64,000 nt of DNA from Mesotaenium endlicherianum (GCA_009602735.1 WELA01012532.1:206840-270839), one strand, 5' to 3'. Counted from the first letter of the stretch, positions 31,859 through 43,429 are shown. The notes: generated by a model from the sequence alone, not told the origin. Translations and numbers: made by a program.

Positions 31859-32599
31859 TGAAATGAATAGACTTACCAAATAGGCGATTAACAATTAGTG
31901 AAGATCTTTATATCAGCAAGTCATCTTTATGGTATATCTCTTTCATTGATTAAACAGCAAAAGACTACACACTAGCAGTGGACAATACTCGTAAGTCGAA
32001 TGGTAGTAAACTAGCGTAAATACTGCAATTAGTAAATTCACACATAAGCAAGGCTAAGAGACAGTGCATATCAATGGCTTCTCGCCTTGGACTCAAATCT
32101 CTCTCAGTAAGCTTTACAAGAGAGTTGGCCTCGTTTCCAAATGACGAACTCGAGAGCAATCCTAGCATATGTACATGGAATGAGTTTACTGTTCAACGGC
32201 CAGTGCGATGGCACCGCCGACCCGGGAGTTAACCGCATTGGTAGGACCTCGGTTAACCAAATCCACCGCCATCTCCCATCATCCCGAATCGACATCCATC
32301 CAGAGGATGTCATCTGGCCATTCATCTAGCACACCACACTTAGATGCATATCTAGGCAGTTCGCTGCTACCAAGTGCGGAAGTCAGCTGGCTGTTAAAGA
32401 ATGTGTCTGCTGGCAGTCAAAGAATGTGTCAGCAAGCTGACCTAAGTTGACTTCAGCCTGCTGCTCCCGGCTGAGTCATTAAACGGATTATTTTATAAAG
32501 TCTAGCAGACTGAATATTAACTAGAGTTCAGCATGTTGAACTTATTTTACTATTATATTTAAATGAATATTATATCTACCAATATACTGATTCATAACA
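31859..32599 (-). repeat. 5' LTR of element B
   Basis: 741 bp, family-1 termini, next to the primer-binding site. It is longer than its sisters because of an internal duplication around AAAGAATGTGTC (32396-32432). Confidence 0.9.
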
Positions 32600-33590
32600 G
32601 TACGGATATTAGAGTTATATATATATTATTTTGCATATATTTAAATGCTTTTGAATATATATGGAGTAGTATTGTGTGGAGTCAAGTGTAAGTAGATACT
32701 CTAGTGACGTGGTTCATTTCCTTTGAACCTTCTAAGGCATTCTCGAAGTTTGAGGAAGGACCTAGAAGAACTCCATGTGGCAAAAGTCAAATGTGCCATT
32801 TATAGGTCAAAAGGACATGTGTACATTATTCTAGAAAGAGGTGGCAAGTTTTGGGATGTTTTGGGTGCCAAGACATCAGCATGCACCTTCCTAGAAGTTG
32901 CTTATGTAGCAAGTATATAAACAAGAGCTAGAACATAGAAAGACATTCTAGAATCACTCTTGTACCTGCCAAGTTCCCGAAATATATCAACTTTCAAGAA
33001 GCCATCTCTTTTTCAAGAAGCTACCACTTGTGTTCGAAGATCCTTGTCGTGAATAGAGAAAGTATTCTATTTTACTACGTACCCCTTGGCACTCTCTATC
33101 AAGTCCTTCAAGGATAGAGTAGTGTTCTCCCCCATGCAATTGGGCAAGTACGACATCATCCCAGGGACGCCTTGGTTGACCAAGCACAACCCCCAAGTGG
33201 ATTGGAGGGACGATACCATCAAAATCAAGAATAACATTTCTTCAAGAATTTGTGTTTTGCGCGCAATCCAGAATATCCAGACCCAAAGACATCAAGAAGC
33301 CGGCACACGAGATATTATTGTCCGCCCTCCAACTCAAGAGACTTGTGAGGAAGGGACACGAGCTTCTTTTGGCCTTGACCACGCCAAAAGACATCAAGAA
33401 AGACATTGAGAGTCAAGAAGGCAGCCCCATTCCCAAGGAGATACAAGAAGTCTTGGAGGACTACTTGAAGTATTAACTTTCAAGAAGCTATCTCTCTTTC
33501 AAGAAGCTACCATTTGTGTTCAAAGATCCTTGTCTTGAATAGATAAAATATTCTATTTTACTAAGTAGTTCATCTATCTGTTTCACTACA
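32600..33590 (+). mobile_element. Internally reduced family-2 copy between B and C
   Basis: It starts with a diverged family-2 LTR (32600 to about 33077), continues with a piece of the protease region matching D at about 16182-16575 (33078-33466), and ends with the last 115 bases of a family-2 LTR closing TTTCACTACA at 33590. Most of gag and pol is absent. It is a broken relic, clearly older than D judging by the LTR differences. Confidence 0.8.
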
Positions 33591-34326
33591 GTCAGTCAAT
33601 TTACTGGCTTTTGTATAATAATTTTCGATGAATCTCCTTAATAGTTAGCCAACCCAAGGAAGGATCTAACTTCCGAGACAGACTGTGGTATCGGCCAGTC
33701 CCTTATGATTTCGACTTTCTTAGGATCCACACTGATGCCTTCTTTACTGACAACGTGGCCCAAAAATTCAATACTTTTCTTAAAGAAATCACACTTGCTC
33801 ATTTTATTATATAACTGATTCCTTTTCAGAGTGTCCTTTAAGTGCTCAGCATGTTGAGCTTCATATTTAGAGAAAATTAAAATATCATCCAAGAAGACTT
33901 ACGCAAACTTAACCAAGTAAGGCCTGAAAATGTCATTCGTAGCACCCATAAAGATAGCTGGAGCATTACTCAGTCCAAATGGCATCACATTAAATTCATA
34001 GCGTCCATAACGTGTGCAAAAAGTAGTATGCGTTCGTCCCCTTCAGCAAATTTTATTTGATGATACCCACTCTTCAGATCTATCTTACAAAACACTTTAG
34101 CACCAGACAAGGTATGAAGCAAGTCCTCAATTTTGGATATAGCATCCTTGTTCCTTACTGTAATTCTGTTAAGAGCTCTGTAATCCACACACATCCGCAT
34201 ACTTCCATCCTTTTCCTTAACAAATAGAATGAGTGCGCCATAAGGTGATTTACTGGGGGAAAAATAACCATTTTTCTCCACCTCTGCAATCTGCGTTTTC
34301 AACTCTTCGCTCTTCGCATAAGACAA
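33591..34326 (-). pseudogene. Reverse transcriptase fragment of element C
   Basis: Minus-strand pieces of the finger ([20 protein letters not shown] near 34230), the palm ([19 protein letters not shown] from 33892) and the connection ([12 protein letters not shown] near 33650). It is decayed and cut at the family-2 junction. Confidence 0.85.
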
Positions 34327-34341
34327 GCCATAAGTGCGTTG

Positions 34342-35047
34342 CTAAGGTGGCTGACTCCCAGGTGATAAATCAATCCTATGATCTACTTCCCTCTTAAGGG
34401 GAAAACCTGGAGGCATATTAAAAACATCAGTATCTTGAGCAACAATTTTTGCAACAGTAGGGTGCTCCGAAGAGCTTATCTTTTTCTCAACCACTTCTTC
34501 AGATTGAGGAGGTACCTCTCTTAGTAGCAGACAAAACATTCTGTTTTCCTTCTGGTTCCAGCTGTTGATGAACTCCATTGCATTCAATAATTTGCATCCT
34601 CTTGGAAGCCTTTTCTTTTCCTCCATTTGCCATCCAAACTGGCAAGAGGAAGAGCACTGGTGGGTGCCAAGTTAGTCTGCCCATCACTGGCTCCTCTTAC
34701 TTCAACTGTACCTCTGCTCCAACACACTTCAGCTTGATGTCTGTTAAGCCACCACCTGCCTAGCACAAGATTATAAAAGCCAGTGTTGAGTACCTCAAAT
34801 ATAAGTTAGAACTGCAATGCCAGAACCTAATTCGACCTCAATAGGCTTGGTTATAACTCCTCCCGAGATACTTGAGGCATCTCCAAGGAATATTTTTCTA
34901 TTCCCTTGGGTGACAGTAGGCAGCCTTAGCCGCTTAACTAAGTCCTTATGGATAAAAGTTTGTGACGTCCGTCCGTCAACAAATGCCGTGACCTTCCTAC
35001 CTGCAATCATACAATGCAGTACAATAGGGGGGACTGACATTTCTTGA
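34342..35047 (-). pseudogene. Protease region of element C
   Basis: The minus strand shows the protease strand AFVDGRTSQTFIHKDLVKRL, the linker KRLPRGCKLLNAMEFINSWN and a link toward reverse transcriptase (VDHRIDLSPGSQPP). The order is the same as in A, B and H. The region is broken. Confidence 0.82.
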
Positions 35048-35220
35048 ATTTTGCATTGTTCTCCTGGCTTAGTAAAGAAATGTTGGACATCAAGTGGAAC
35101 AAGATTATCCAGAGTACACTCTCTTGGGATCCATATTGCTGATGGTTTCCTTTATTGGTTTGTCATGCATGCATAGTGAATCCAATTCAGCAGGACCCAT
35201 AATACCTGCTACGAGGGCAG

Positions 35221-36743
35221 CTAGTGACGACTCACTATCTCTAGCATCCTCACAATCACTAGACCGCATGGATTACAGATTGTCGCTGTTTTTAAAAGGC
35301 TGGTCCTTTCTCTTGACCTTTGGAAGGTGCTTGACTGGATACTGCTCTCTGTAGCGACCCAGCAGCTGGCAATGGAAGTAAATAGATTTTGCTGTGGCTG
35401 GTCTCGGCTTAGTCCTACCACCACCTCTTCCATAGCCACCTTGAGAATAACCACCTCTCCCTCTAAACTGCATAGCATTTTTCTCGTACTCATATCATCA
35501 CCCTGATCGTCCTCAGCCTGGTCTTCTTCAATTGCATTGTAGGAACCGTGGGGCTTCTTGACAATCTTAGACACCAAAGCGTAACTCTGGCGCTTGTGAT
35601 TGAACTGCTGCTGAGCCCAGGCATCAGCGTCCTGGATCAAGTCAGCCAATTTCTCATACTTCTTTTCAGCAAAAACACCTGAGACTTCGCATTTCAAGCC
35701 ATACCTGAAGTATGCTATTCTATACCGCTGTGGCAAATCTGGCTGCTTCATCATGTTCTCCTGGAACTTTTGAGCAAACTCAGCAACTGAAGTAGTGTGC
35801 TTCAGTGTCAAGGAGATCATTGCATAAATAGCTCTCTCCTGCTGATTGATGATATCAAACTTCTCAGCTTCTCGACAAACTCTACCCAAGTAAGGTAATC
35901 GAGTTCATGAGCCTTACGCTCTCCTTTCCAATACAGCCACCAGTCTGCTGCACTGCCTTTCAGTAGAGCACCAGTGTGCCTGACCTTCTCGTAATCTTGC
36001 AGTTGTGGCTAGTTCTCCAGTCACTGCTCAACATCAGCGAGAAACTTGATCAGGTAATACGTTTTGTTTCTATCAGGATCATAGTCCTGGGGAGGCTTTG
36101 GCTTACGTTTACTAGGCCCTGTGCCACCACCTCCAGTGGTATGAGAATCCAGTTGGTCTCTGTCACGCAGCAAAGCCATCATGATCCTGTTGTCCTCCTG
36201 TTGGGACTGATACATGCTCGCCATTTGCGATCGCATTTGCACAAATAATGCTTCCAGATCTACACTCTGAGGTGGGAGTCCAGCAAATGCAGCAACAATA
36301 GTGGCATCCACTCGCTGAGTAGTGTCCTCATCATTTCCTCTTGCTCCTGCAGCACCAATTCCTCCTGCATTTAGCCGCTCACAAATTTGACCTAGAGGCA
36401 CATTGAGTTGTACAGCAGGCGGTGGGTTCAGAACATTGGCCCTGGATGCCATAAGTTCTTCAACCGTGCGCTCGTTAGCGGGCTGTCCTTCCCTCCTTTT
36501 TGTATCTTCAACAGCCTTTGCTAATTGTTCAGCTAATTTGGCTCTCTCCTCCTCAGCTTGCTGTGCTGGGACTGCGGCAATAGCAGCTGCCTCATCTGCA
36601 GTCTCTCGAGCTGCAGTATCTGCCACTGCTTCAGAATAGGTACGGGTTCCCGCTTCATGGCTTTCCGCCTGGTTTTCGACATTCTCGTTATCCTGGTTCT
36701 CCATGTCTCGGGAGTTGCTAGTTTGAGACCCTGTCCTTACCAT
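35221..36743 (-). pseudogene. Gag region of element C
   Basis: Minus strand from 36743 (MVRTGSQTSNSRDMENQDNE): the Ala/Glu-rich head, a capsid-like domain including FAQKFQENMMKQPDLPQRYR (near 35740), a Gly/Arg segment near 35430 and knuckle remains (CQLLGRYREQ). The region is broken. Confidence 0.85.
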
Positions 36744-36777
36744 ACAAAGAAGACTGTGATAACTGCTCCGATACCAG

Positions 36778-38005
36778 TGAAATGAATCGACTTACCAATT
36801 AGGCGATTTAAAATTTATAAAGATCTTTATATCAGCGAGTAATCTTTATGGTAGTTTCTGTTTCATTGATTAAACAACAAAAGACGACACACTAGCAATG
36901 GACAATACACGTGAGTCGAATGGTAGTAAACTTGCATCAAAAATGCAATCAGTAAACTCACACATAAGCAAGGCTAGGAGACAGTGCGTATCAATGGCTT
37001 CTCGCTGTAGTGATTTGAGTTATTATACATTAGTTTGCATATATTTTAATGTTCTCAAATATATTTGAAGTAGTATGGTGTGGAGTCATGTGTGAATAGG
37101 TACTCTAGTAACTTGGTTCATGTCCTTTGAACCTTCCAAGGCATTTTCGAAGTTAGAGGAAAGACCTAGAAGAACTCCATGTGGCAAAAGTCAGATGTGC
37201 CATTTTTAGGTCAAAAGGACATGTGTACATTATTCTAGAAAGAGGTGGCAAGTTTTGGGATGTGTTGGGTGCCAACACATCAACATACACCTTCCTAGAA
37301 ATTACTTATGTAGCAAGTATATAAACAAGAGCTAGAACATAGAAAGACATTCCAGAATCACTCTTGTACTTGCCAAAATCCAGAAATATATTAACTTTCA
37401 AGAAGCCATCTCTTTTTCAAGAAGCTACCACTTGTGTTCAAAGATCCTTGTCTTGAATAGATAAAGTATTCTGTTTTACTAAGTACTTTATCTATCTGTT
37501 TCACTAAACTCGCCTTGGATTCAAACATCTCTCAGTTTGCAGTACAAGAGAGTTGGCCTTGTTTCCAAATGCCGAACTCGAGAGCAATGTCTAGCATATG
37601 TACATGGAATGAGTTTACTGTTCAACGGCTAGTGCGATGGCACCGCCTACCCGGGAGTTAACCACGTTGGTAGGACCTCGATTCACCAAATGCACCGCCA
37701 TCTTCCATCATCCCGCATCGCCATCCATCCCAAGGATGTCATCTGGCCATTCATCTAGCATATCACACTTAGATGCATATCTAGGCAGTTCGCTGCCACC
37801 GAGTACGAAAGTCAGCTGGCTGTGAAAGAATGTGTCAGCAAGCTGACCTAACTTGACTTCAGCCTGCTGCTTTCGGCTGAGCCATTACACTGGTAATTGT
37901 GTAAAGTCCAGCAGACTGAATATTAAGTAAAGTTCAGTAAGCTGAACTTACTTAACTATTTTATATAAATGATTATCATATCTACCAATATACTTATTCA
38001 TTACA
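36778..38005 (-). repeat. 5' LTR of element C, split by a family-2 solo LTR
   Basis: Family-1 LTR halves at 36778-37005 and 37509-38005. With the nested LTR and one target copy removed the length is 720 bp, normal for the family. Confidence 0.9.
37006..37508 (+). repeat. Solo family-2 LTR inside C's LTR
   Basis: 503 bp, opening TGTAGTGATTTGAG and closing TTTCACTAAA, with a perfect 5-bp duplication CTCGC (37001-37005 and 37509-37513). It closely matches D's LTRs, so it is a recent insertion that has since recombined to a solo LTR. Confidence 0.92.
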
Positions 38006-39430
38006 ATTATCTATTTTGCAGAAGCCCGTGCGTGTGTGTGTGTGTGTGTGTGCCTATGTCATCGTTGACCAAGCGCGCACATTTTGTAGGTAGCTCTCGT
38101 GTACTGCTTGTCTAAGGGCTGTTGGGTTCGAGGCCCCGCTCTCCCACCAGTGGTGAGCGTGGGGAGCTGTGAGCGCAAATAAATGTGCCGCCCTACCTGT
38201 CTCTCCCTCCCTCTCCTACCTGCAACCTGCCCATCTGTCGGTCGGTTGGTCAGTCGTTAGTCGGTTAGTCAGTATGTTGCTCTCCCAAAACTGGAGGCTG
38301 GCCAGCCACTCTCGCATGTGTCCTTCCGCCTCCTCGTCATTTGTTGCCCCCAAGTCTGCTTTGTCATGCCCGCTCTTGTCGAGTCCCTTTTGGTGTCTAG
38401 TGGTTTTCACTGAGGGTGGAGGGTCAATGACTGGTTCTAGTGGTTAGTCGGGTTAGGGTGGTAGGTGAGAATGTCCTAGTTCATGTGCAGTGGTGGTGAA
38501 CACTGGGACCCATGATTTGCTCACGAGATTCTGCTGTTGAGCAGCTGTGAGGCTCCTCCCAGATCACGCGCTCTTTTCTTTACCTCCACACGTGGTGTTG
38601 CCGCCCACATGTGTGGAGGTCGACCCTCAGGTTTGCGCGCCTAAAGGGTTGGCGCGGGTACTTAGTGGGATCCCCAATTGTCCATGGCTAGGTCGTCACT
38701 GTACGGTTGGTAGTCCCTATGGGTATGCCCTGGGATTGTTAGGGGATAGGGAGAGTAAGGGACATTAGGCTGTTGGGGTCTTTGTTTGTTCTTGTTTGGT
38801 CGCGGGTCGCACATGTGTGTGTTTGAGTCCAGAGTTGACCCTTGGTCTATTTTTAATTTATTATTGGGTTTGTGTGAGGTGACGCGATGACGCGTTCATC
38901 ATAGTTGGCAAAGTTTCGTTAGGCTACGGGCATAGTTCGAGAGGGCACGCTACTTAGGCCGCGAGCTAACACCATTTTGATGTTAGCTTTTGTATGTTCG
39001 TTTCTAGGAGTGAGATGATACTTGTTTCTATGTGACTAAACGTTCATGGTGTGTGCTTGGGCATTCCTGCTTTCCTCACTTCAATGTGTAGGTTGCTCGT
39101 AGTGCACGCCACCACTCACATTTAGTCGCGAATACTACATTCTTTCTCGCGGCCATAACTTAGCTTTCCACTAGTAGTTTGCTCGACATAATAGGTTCAC
39201 ACGCTCACGTTCCTAGTAACTCCACCTCGCCTTAGCTTGTTTACATACAAAAGCTAACCTTTTTACTTTGCAGGTTAGAAGCTAGGAGCGGGTGAATTCG
39301 GCCGTGAGGGCGGAATTTACTACAAACCGTCATGAGGTAAGTGCCCTCGTGAAAGGAGGAGGCCCGCGCTACTTGTGAGCGTTGGCCATCCCAAAGCCTC
39401 ACCTTGTAACACTAGTCATTTTCCCTTATG
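38006..39430 (+). other. Leader or LTR-like region of element E, no gene
   Basis: No credible coding frame. It contains a (GT)n run, a B-box-like GGGTTCGAGGCCC (38128-38140), a poly-A signal-like AATAAATG (38178-38185), iterated GGTCAGTCGTTAGTCGG-type words near 38240-38275 and a small hairpin GCTAACACC...GATGTTAGC (about 38963-38986). Some of this may be an LTR, but no partner copy is in the window. Confidence 0.4.
38032..38052. repeat. (GT)n microsatellite
   Basis: An uninterrupted run of about ten GT dinucleotides just after C's LTR. Confidence 0.95.
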
Positions 39431-39435
39431 CTAAA

Positions 39436-39970
39436 ACCGGTCCCTTTAGTGGACCAGTCGGGTGCACATCACTAGATCACGGCATTTCCCGTGGTGTGCG
39501 TGTATGGTTGTGTTTAGGCATACTTACTTGTGCTTTGTGTTTGCGTGGGTTGTCTCTTTCTAGTTAGGGCCGGCCCATCTTTTAGGCCGGGTGTGCATCT
39601 GGGTGGTAAAATGCACTTGTTGGTAGCATAAGTAGATGCACGCCAACACTCACGGACCTCGCTAGGACCCGGGCTCCTACTCAAACCAGACGCACATCCG
39701 TTTGCTATTTTGTGTTCGTTGTGTGGTTACTTGCTCGTGTGACAAGTCCGTGTGCTCCTCGTGGATGCATTTCTAGTACCCGGCTCTTTGTTCGAGCCGG
39801 TTGGGCACACTTGTGATTCTAGACTTTCTTTTGGTGCGTGTATGTTTTGGTTAGTATTTGTGTTAGTGTGTGTTTGTGTGTGTGCACTCCCGGCCCTTGT
39901 GTTGGCCGGATTGTATGCTCTTTGTGTGTGCGCGAGCACCCCCGGTCCTGGTGTTGGCCGGATTGTGCGC
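39436..39970 (+). repeat. Series of six CCGG-stem hairpin units
   Basis: Six imperfect copies of one design lie about 60-130 bases apart, near 39436, 39567, 39667, 39778, 39888 and 39938. Each has a C/G-rich arm such as CCCGGCC, a 6-8 base T-rich loop, and a return arm such as GGCCGG followed by TTGTGCGC or GGGTGCAC. The arms vary in a compensating way in several units (ACCGGTCC/GGACCAGT, CCGGCTC/GAGCCGG), which suggests that pairing matters. Function is unknown; a structured RNA leader is possible. Confidence 0.6.
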
Positions 39971-39994
39971 ACTATTGTGTGTGTGCGTTTGATA

Positions 39995-40008
39995 GGGGGG
40001 GGGGGGGG
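39995..40008. repeat. Homopolymer G14
   Basis: Fourteen consecutive G between GATA and CGCG. Such runs are prone to sequencing-length error. Confidence 0.95.
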
Positions 40009-40019
40009 CGCGTGCATTC

Positions 40020-40565
40020 ACAGCAGCGGTTGTACCAGCAGCAGCTGTATCACGAACAGCTGATCCAGTAACGGCTGAGCCAGCGTCAGATGATCAGCAG
40101 CAGCTGCGTCGTCCGCGTCTACGCTAGCAGCTGATGAGTCTGTAGCAGCCACGTCAACAGTAGCTGCATCAGCGTCAGCTGAGCCAGCAGCAACTATTTA
40201 GCAGCAGCTGCGTCAGCCACGTCTGTGTCAGCACCTGCTGACTTAGCAGCAGCTGCGTCTGCAGCAGCTGAGTCTGCAGCAGCTGCGTCAGTTGCAGCTG
40301 AGTCAGCATCAGCTGCGCCAGCAGTAGCAGCTGAGTCAGCGTCAACTGCTCAGCAGCAGCGGCGTCATCTGCGTCTGAGCCAGCAACTGCTGAGCTTGCA
40401 GCAGCCATGTCAGCCGTAGCTGCGTCAGCGTTAGCTGAGCCAGCAGCAGCTGCGTCAGCCACGTCTGTGTCAGCACCTGCTGATTCAGCAACAGCTGAGT
40501 CCGCAGCAGCTGCGTCATTTGCAGCTGAGTCAACATCAGCTGCGCCAGCAGTAACAACAGCTGTC
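40020..40565 (+). repeat. CAGCTG-rich minisatellite with a 242-bp higher-order unit
   Basis: A dense array of GCAGCAGCTG-type words. A longer block beginning GCGTCAGCCACGTCTGTGTC recurs at 40210 and 40452, giving a 242-base higher-order period. One plus frame reads as Ala/Ser/Glu-rich protein (AAAASVAAESASAAPAVAAE), but low-complexity frames open easily here and no conserved domain supports a gene. Confidence 0.8.
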
Positions 40566-40839
40566 GCTTTTGGCTGCTACTTTTCTCTTGTGTTTGTGGG
40601 ATTGGGGCCAGGTGTACCGCTGCGCCCGCCGCTGCCAGTCGTCCTCCCGCCGCTTGCTACCCAATTCGCCTAGACGCGGATTTGGCGATTCCTCTCACGT
40701 TCCTTCCCCAGCGCTCGCCAAGTTCCGGTGTAGTGGGTCCCTACCTGCCGCCTTTTGCATGCAACACACTCCAGGACGTACACGGAGTGGTGCGTTATAT
40801 TAGCGCAATTTTGTGCACGATTCTTCTACCTCCGCACTC

Positions 40840-41578
40840 ACGAGTGATTTGTCTGACTCTGAGCCTGGAGAGGGGGGTGATTCTGATTTGCTTTCTTTGC
40901 ATCATCTGCCGTCTTTTTCCATCTCGAGTCATTTTTTGAACTATATTTGGACCTCACTCCCGGGTCGTTTTCTCCTCACCTTGCCGATCCAGAGTCTCAG
41001 CCTGAGAGTTATGTGATTGCATTGGAGTTTGGCTTTCCGAACGAGGAATTTCCGTTCGATTTTGAGGGGTTTTCCACAATAGCTACTTCCACGCTGCTTT
41101 CTCAGACCTATGCGAGGCATTTCGATGGAATTTCCATCGTTGCAGTGGACTCTAAGATTGATGCTTTGATGGCGCTGATGAGTGCTCGTAATCATAACCT
41201 CACACGTAATATGTTTTTTGACACGTTACCCTCACTTCTAGGCGGAGAGGCGCTATTGTTCTACCAGAGGATTAGAGCTGACATCATTCAGACGGTGCCA
41301 GACGCTGTGCCTAGTGCCGCTCCTATTCCCATAGTCGAGGCTCCCCCAGTTTCGCCTGCGGACCATCCTCGAGTGGCCGCTCCAGCCGCTGCAACTACAG
41401 CCGCTATGGCCGCTGGGTTGGACGCCGCAGCAGCGGCAGTGGTTGTCGCCCCTGCGGGGCTAGGTCCGGATGGGGGTGAGGGTGGGGAACTTGCACTGCT
41501 TGGGGGGGCTGCAGGAGCCCCTGTCGAATCGGGTCCGGTTGAGTCGCTCTACCGGCGTACACCACTCCCGTCGAACAG
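40840..41578 (+). pseudogene. N-terminal gag-like region of element E
   Basis: The plus frame from the ATG at 40947 reads MDLTPGSFSPHLADPESQPE, then a mixed alpha segment (FPFDFEGFSTIATSTLLSQT, DALMALMSARNHNL), then a long Ala/Pro/Gly-rich stretch. The frame may begin further upstream. It is interrupted by element F after base 41578 and gag-type sequence resumes at 45859. The gag assignment is inferred from position ahead of the knuckle and protease. Confidence 0.5.
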
Positions 41579-42290
41579 TGTAATGAATCAATATATAAGT
41601 AGATATAATATTCATTTAAATATAATAGTTAATCAAGTTCAGCCTGCTGAACTCTAGTTAAATAGTGAGTCTGCTGGACTTTATATTTAATAGCAGTTTA
41701 ATGACTCAGCCCGAAGCAGCAGGCTGAAGTCAACTTGCCGACACATTCTTTGACAGCAAGCTGACTTCCGTACTCGGTAGCAGCGAATTGCCTTGATATG
41801 CATCTAAGGGCGATATGCTAGATGAATAGCCAGATGACATTCCTATGATGGATGGCTATTCGGGATGATGGGACATGGCAGTGGATTTGGTTAACCGAGG
41901 TCCTACCAACGTGGTTAACTCCCGGGTAGGTGGTGCCATCGCACTGACCGTTGAACAGTAAACTCATTCCATGTACATACGCTAGGCATTGCTCTCGAGT
42001 TCGGCATTCGGAAACGAGGCCAACTCTCTTGTACAGCTTACTGAGAGGGATCTGAATCCAAGGCGAGAAGCCATTGATATGCACTGTCTTCTAGCCTTGC
42101 TTATGTATGAGTTTTACTGATTGCATTATTGATGCTAGTTTACTCGCATTTGACTTACGAGTGTTGTTCACTGCTAGTGTGTTGTCTTTTCGCCGCTTAA
42201 TCAGTTAACGGAAAATCCATAAAGATTACTTGCTAATATAAAGGTCTTTATTAAGTATTAATTGCCTATTTGGTAAGTTGATTCATTTCA
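41579..42290 (+). repeat. 5' LTR of element F
   Basis: 712 bp with family-1 termini. It is followed by GTGGTATCGGAGCAG, the primer-binding site. Confidence 0.93.
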
Positions 42291-42317
42291 GTGGTATCGG
42301 AGCAGTTATCACAGTTT

Positions 42318-43025
42318 CGACTTACCAAATAGGCGATTAACAATTAATAAAGATCTTTATATCAGCAAGTAATCTTATGGTATTTCCGTTAACTAGTTAA
42401 ACGGCAAAGGACAATACACTAGCAGGGAATAATACTCGTAAGTCAAATGCGAGTAAACTAGCATCAATGATGCAAATCAGTAAACTCATACATAAGCAAG
42501 GTTAGAAGACAGTGCGTATCAATGGCTTCTCGCCTTGGATTCAGAGTTCTCTCAGTAAGCTGTACAAGAGAGTTGGCCTCGTTTCCGAATGCCGAACTCG
42601 AGAGCAATGCCTAGCATATGTACATGGAATGAGTTTACTGTTCAACGGTCAGTGCGATGGCACCGCCTACCCGGGAGTTAACCACGTTGGTAGGACCTCG
42701 GTTAACCAAATCCACCGCCATCTCCCATCATCCCGAATAGCCATCCATCATAGGGATGTCATCTGGCCATTCATCTAGCATATCGCACTTAGATGCATAT
42801 CAAGGCAGTTCGCTGCTACCGAGTACGGAAGTCAGCTGGCTGTCAAAGAATGTGTCAGCAAGCTGACTTAAGTTGACTTCAGCCTGCTGCTTTCGACTGA
42901 GTCAGCAAACTGATAATTATGTAAAGTCCAGCAGACTGACTATAAACTAAAGTTCAGCAGGCTGAACTTAATTAACTATTATATTTAAATGAATATTATA
43001 TCGACTAATATACTGATTCATTACA
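42318..43025 (-). repeat. Inverted family-1 LTR inside element F
   Basis: A reverse-oriented LTR lacking only its terminal dozen bases, lying 27 bases after F's 5' LTR. With that LTR it forms an inverted repeat of about 700 bp per arm. Confidence 0.92.
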
Positions 43026-43420
43026 TCCAGCAAAACCTGCACAGAGCCCAAGAGAACCAACAATAGTACGTTAATCGGCACCGTCGAGAACTGACCTTTT
43101 CTAAGGGCGATTTGGTCAAACCGCATTCTCCGCACCTGTACCTCCCTGGTGTGGTCAAGAAAAAGCTTGGTCCTGTTTGGGTCCATATTCGGTGGTGCGT
43201 CGTGTCAGTAAGAATGCTTACAAACTGAACATGTCAGCCGAATACAAGGGTCATCCGGTCTTTTATGTCTCCTTCCTGGAATCCTAAATCAAAGGTGATA
43301 CACTGTTCACATGTCGGTTACCTGTCCAACCGGGAGCGGTCCCCGCTGTTCGGGACGGCGACCCTGAGGAATATGAGGTTGAGGAGATTTTAGACGCGCG
43401 CCCGGTCCGTCGATCGTCTA
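43026..43420 (+). pseudogene. Integrase C-terminal fragment of element F
   Basis: It matches the end of A's integrase: ENQQ-type helix, HRREL, the beta segment VVKKKLGPVW and the strand around YKGHPVF. It continues to the start of the chromodomain linker and then passes directly into extra-ORF sequence near 43420. The copy is decayed. Confidence 0.85.
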
Positions 43421-43429
43421 AGGAGCTGG

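Larger units (their letters stand above)
27360..32599 (-). mobile_element. Family-1 chromovirus relic B, truncated at its 3' side
   Basis: A minus-strand element with 5' LTR 31859-32599, primer-binding site 31846-31857, gag, protease, reverse transcriptase, RNase H and the front of integrase. It stops inside integrase at 27360, where A's 3' LTR begins; chromodomain, extra ORF and 3' LTR are missing. The copy is broken, with several breaks, and includes a single-N assembly join near 30537. Confidence 0.9.
33591..38005 (-). mobile_element. Family-1 chromovirus relic C, truncated
   Basis: A minus-strand element with 5' LTR 36778-38005 (itself interrupted by a family-2 solo LTR), primer-binding site 36765-36776, gag, protease and part of reverse transcriptase. 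It stops at 33591, where the reduced family-2 copy begins. RNase H, integrase and the 3' end are missing. There are several breaks, and its sequence is more diverged from A, B and H than they are from each other, so it is probably older. Confidence 0.88.

Noticed and set aside
38094-38165. Functional tRNA gene around the B box at 38128
   Set aside because: The A-box spacing is too short and the 5' arm does not pair with the CTCTCCCACCA-like end.
39727-40063. Overlapping open frames on both strands in the GT-rich leader
   Set aside because: They arise from TGTG/CACA repeats that lack stop codons. No domain or composition typical of a protein.
40020-40565. CRISPR-like array
   Set aside because: Units are degenerate and low-complexity, without regular repeat-spacer structure, and the context is eukaryotic.
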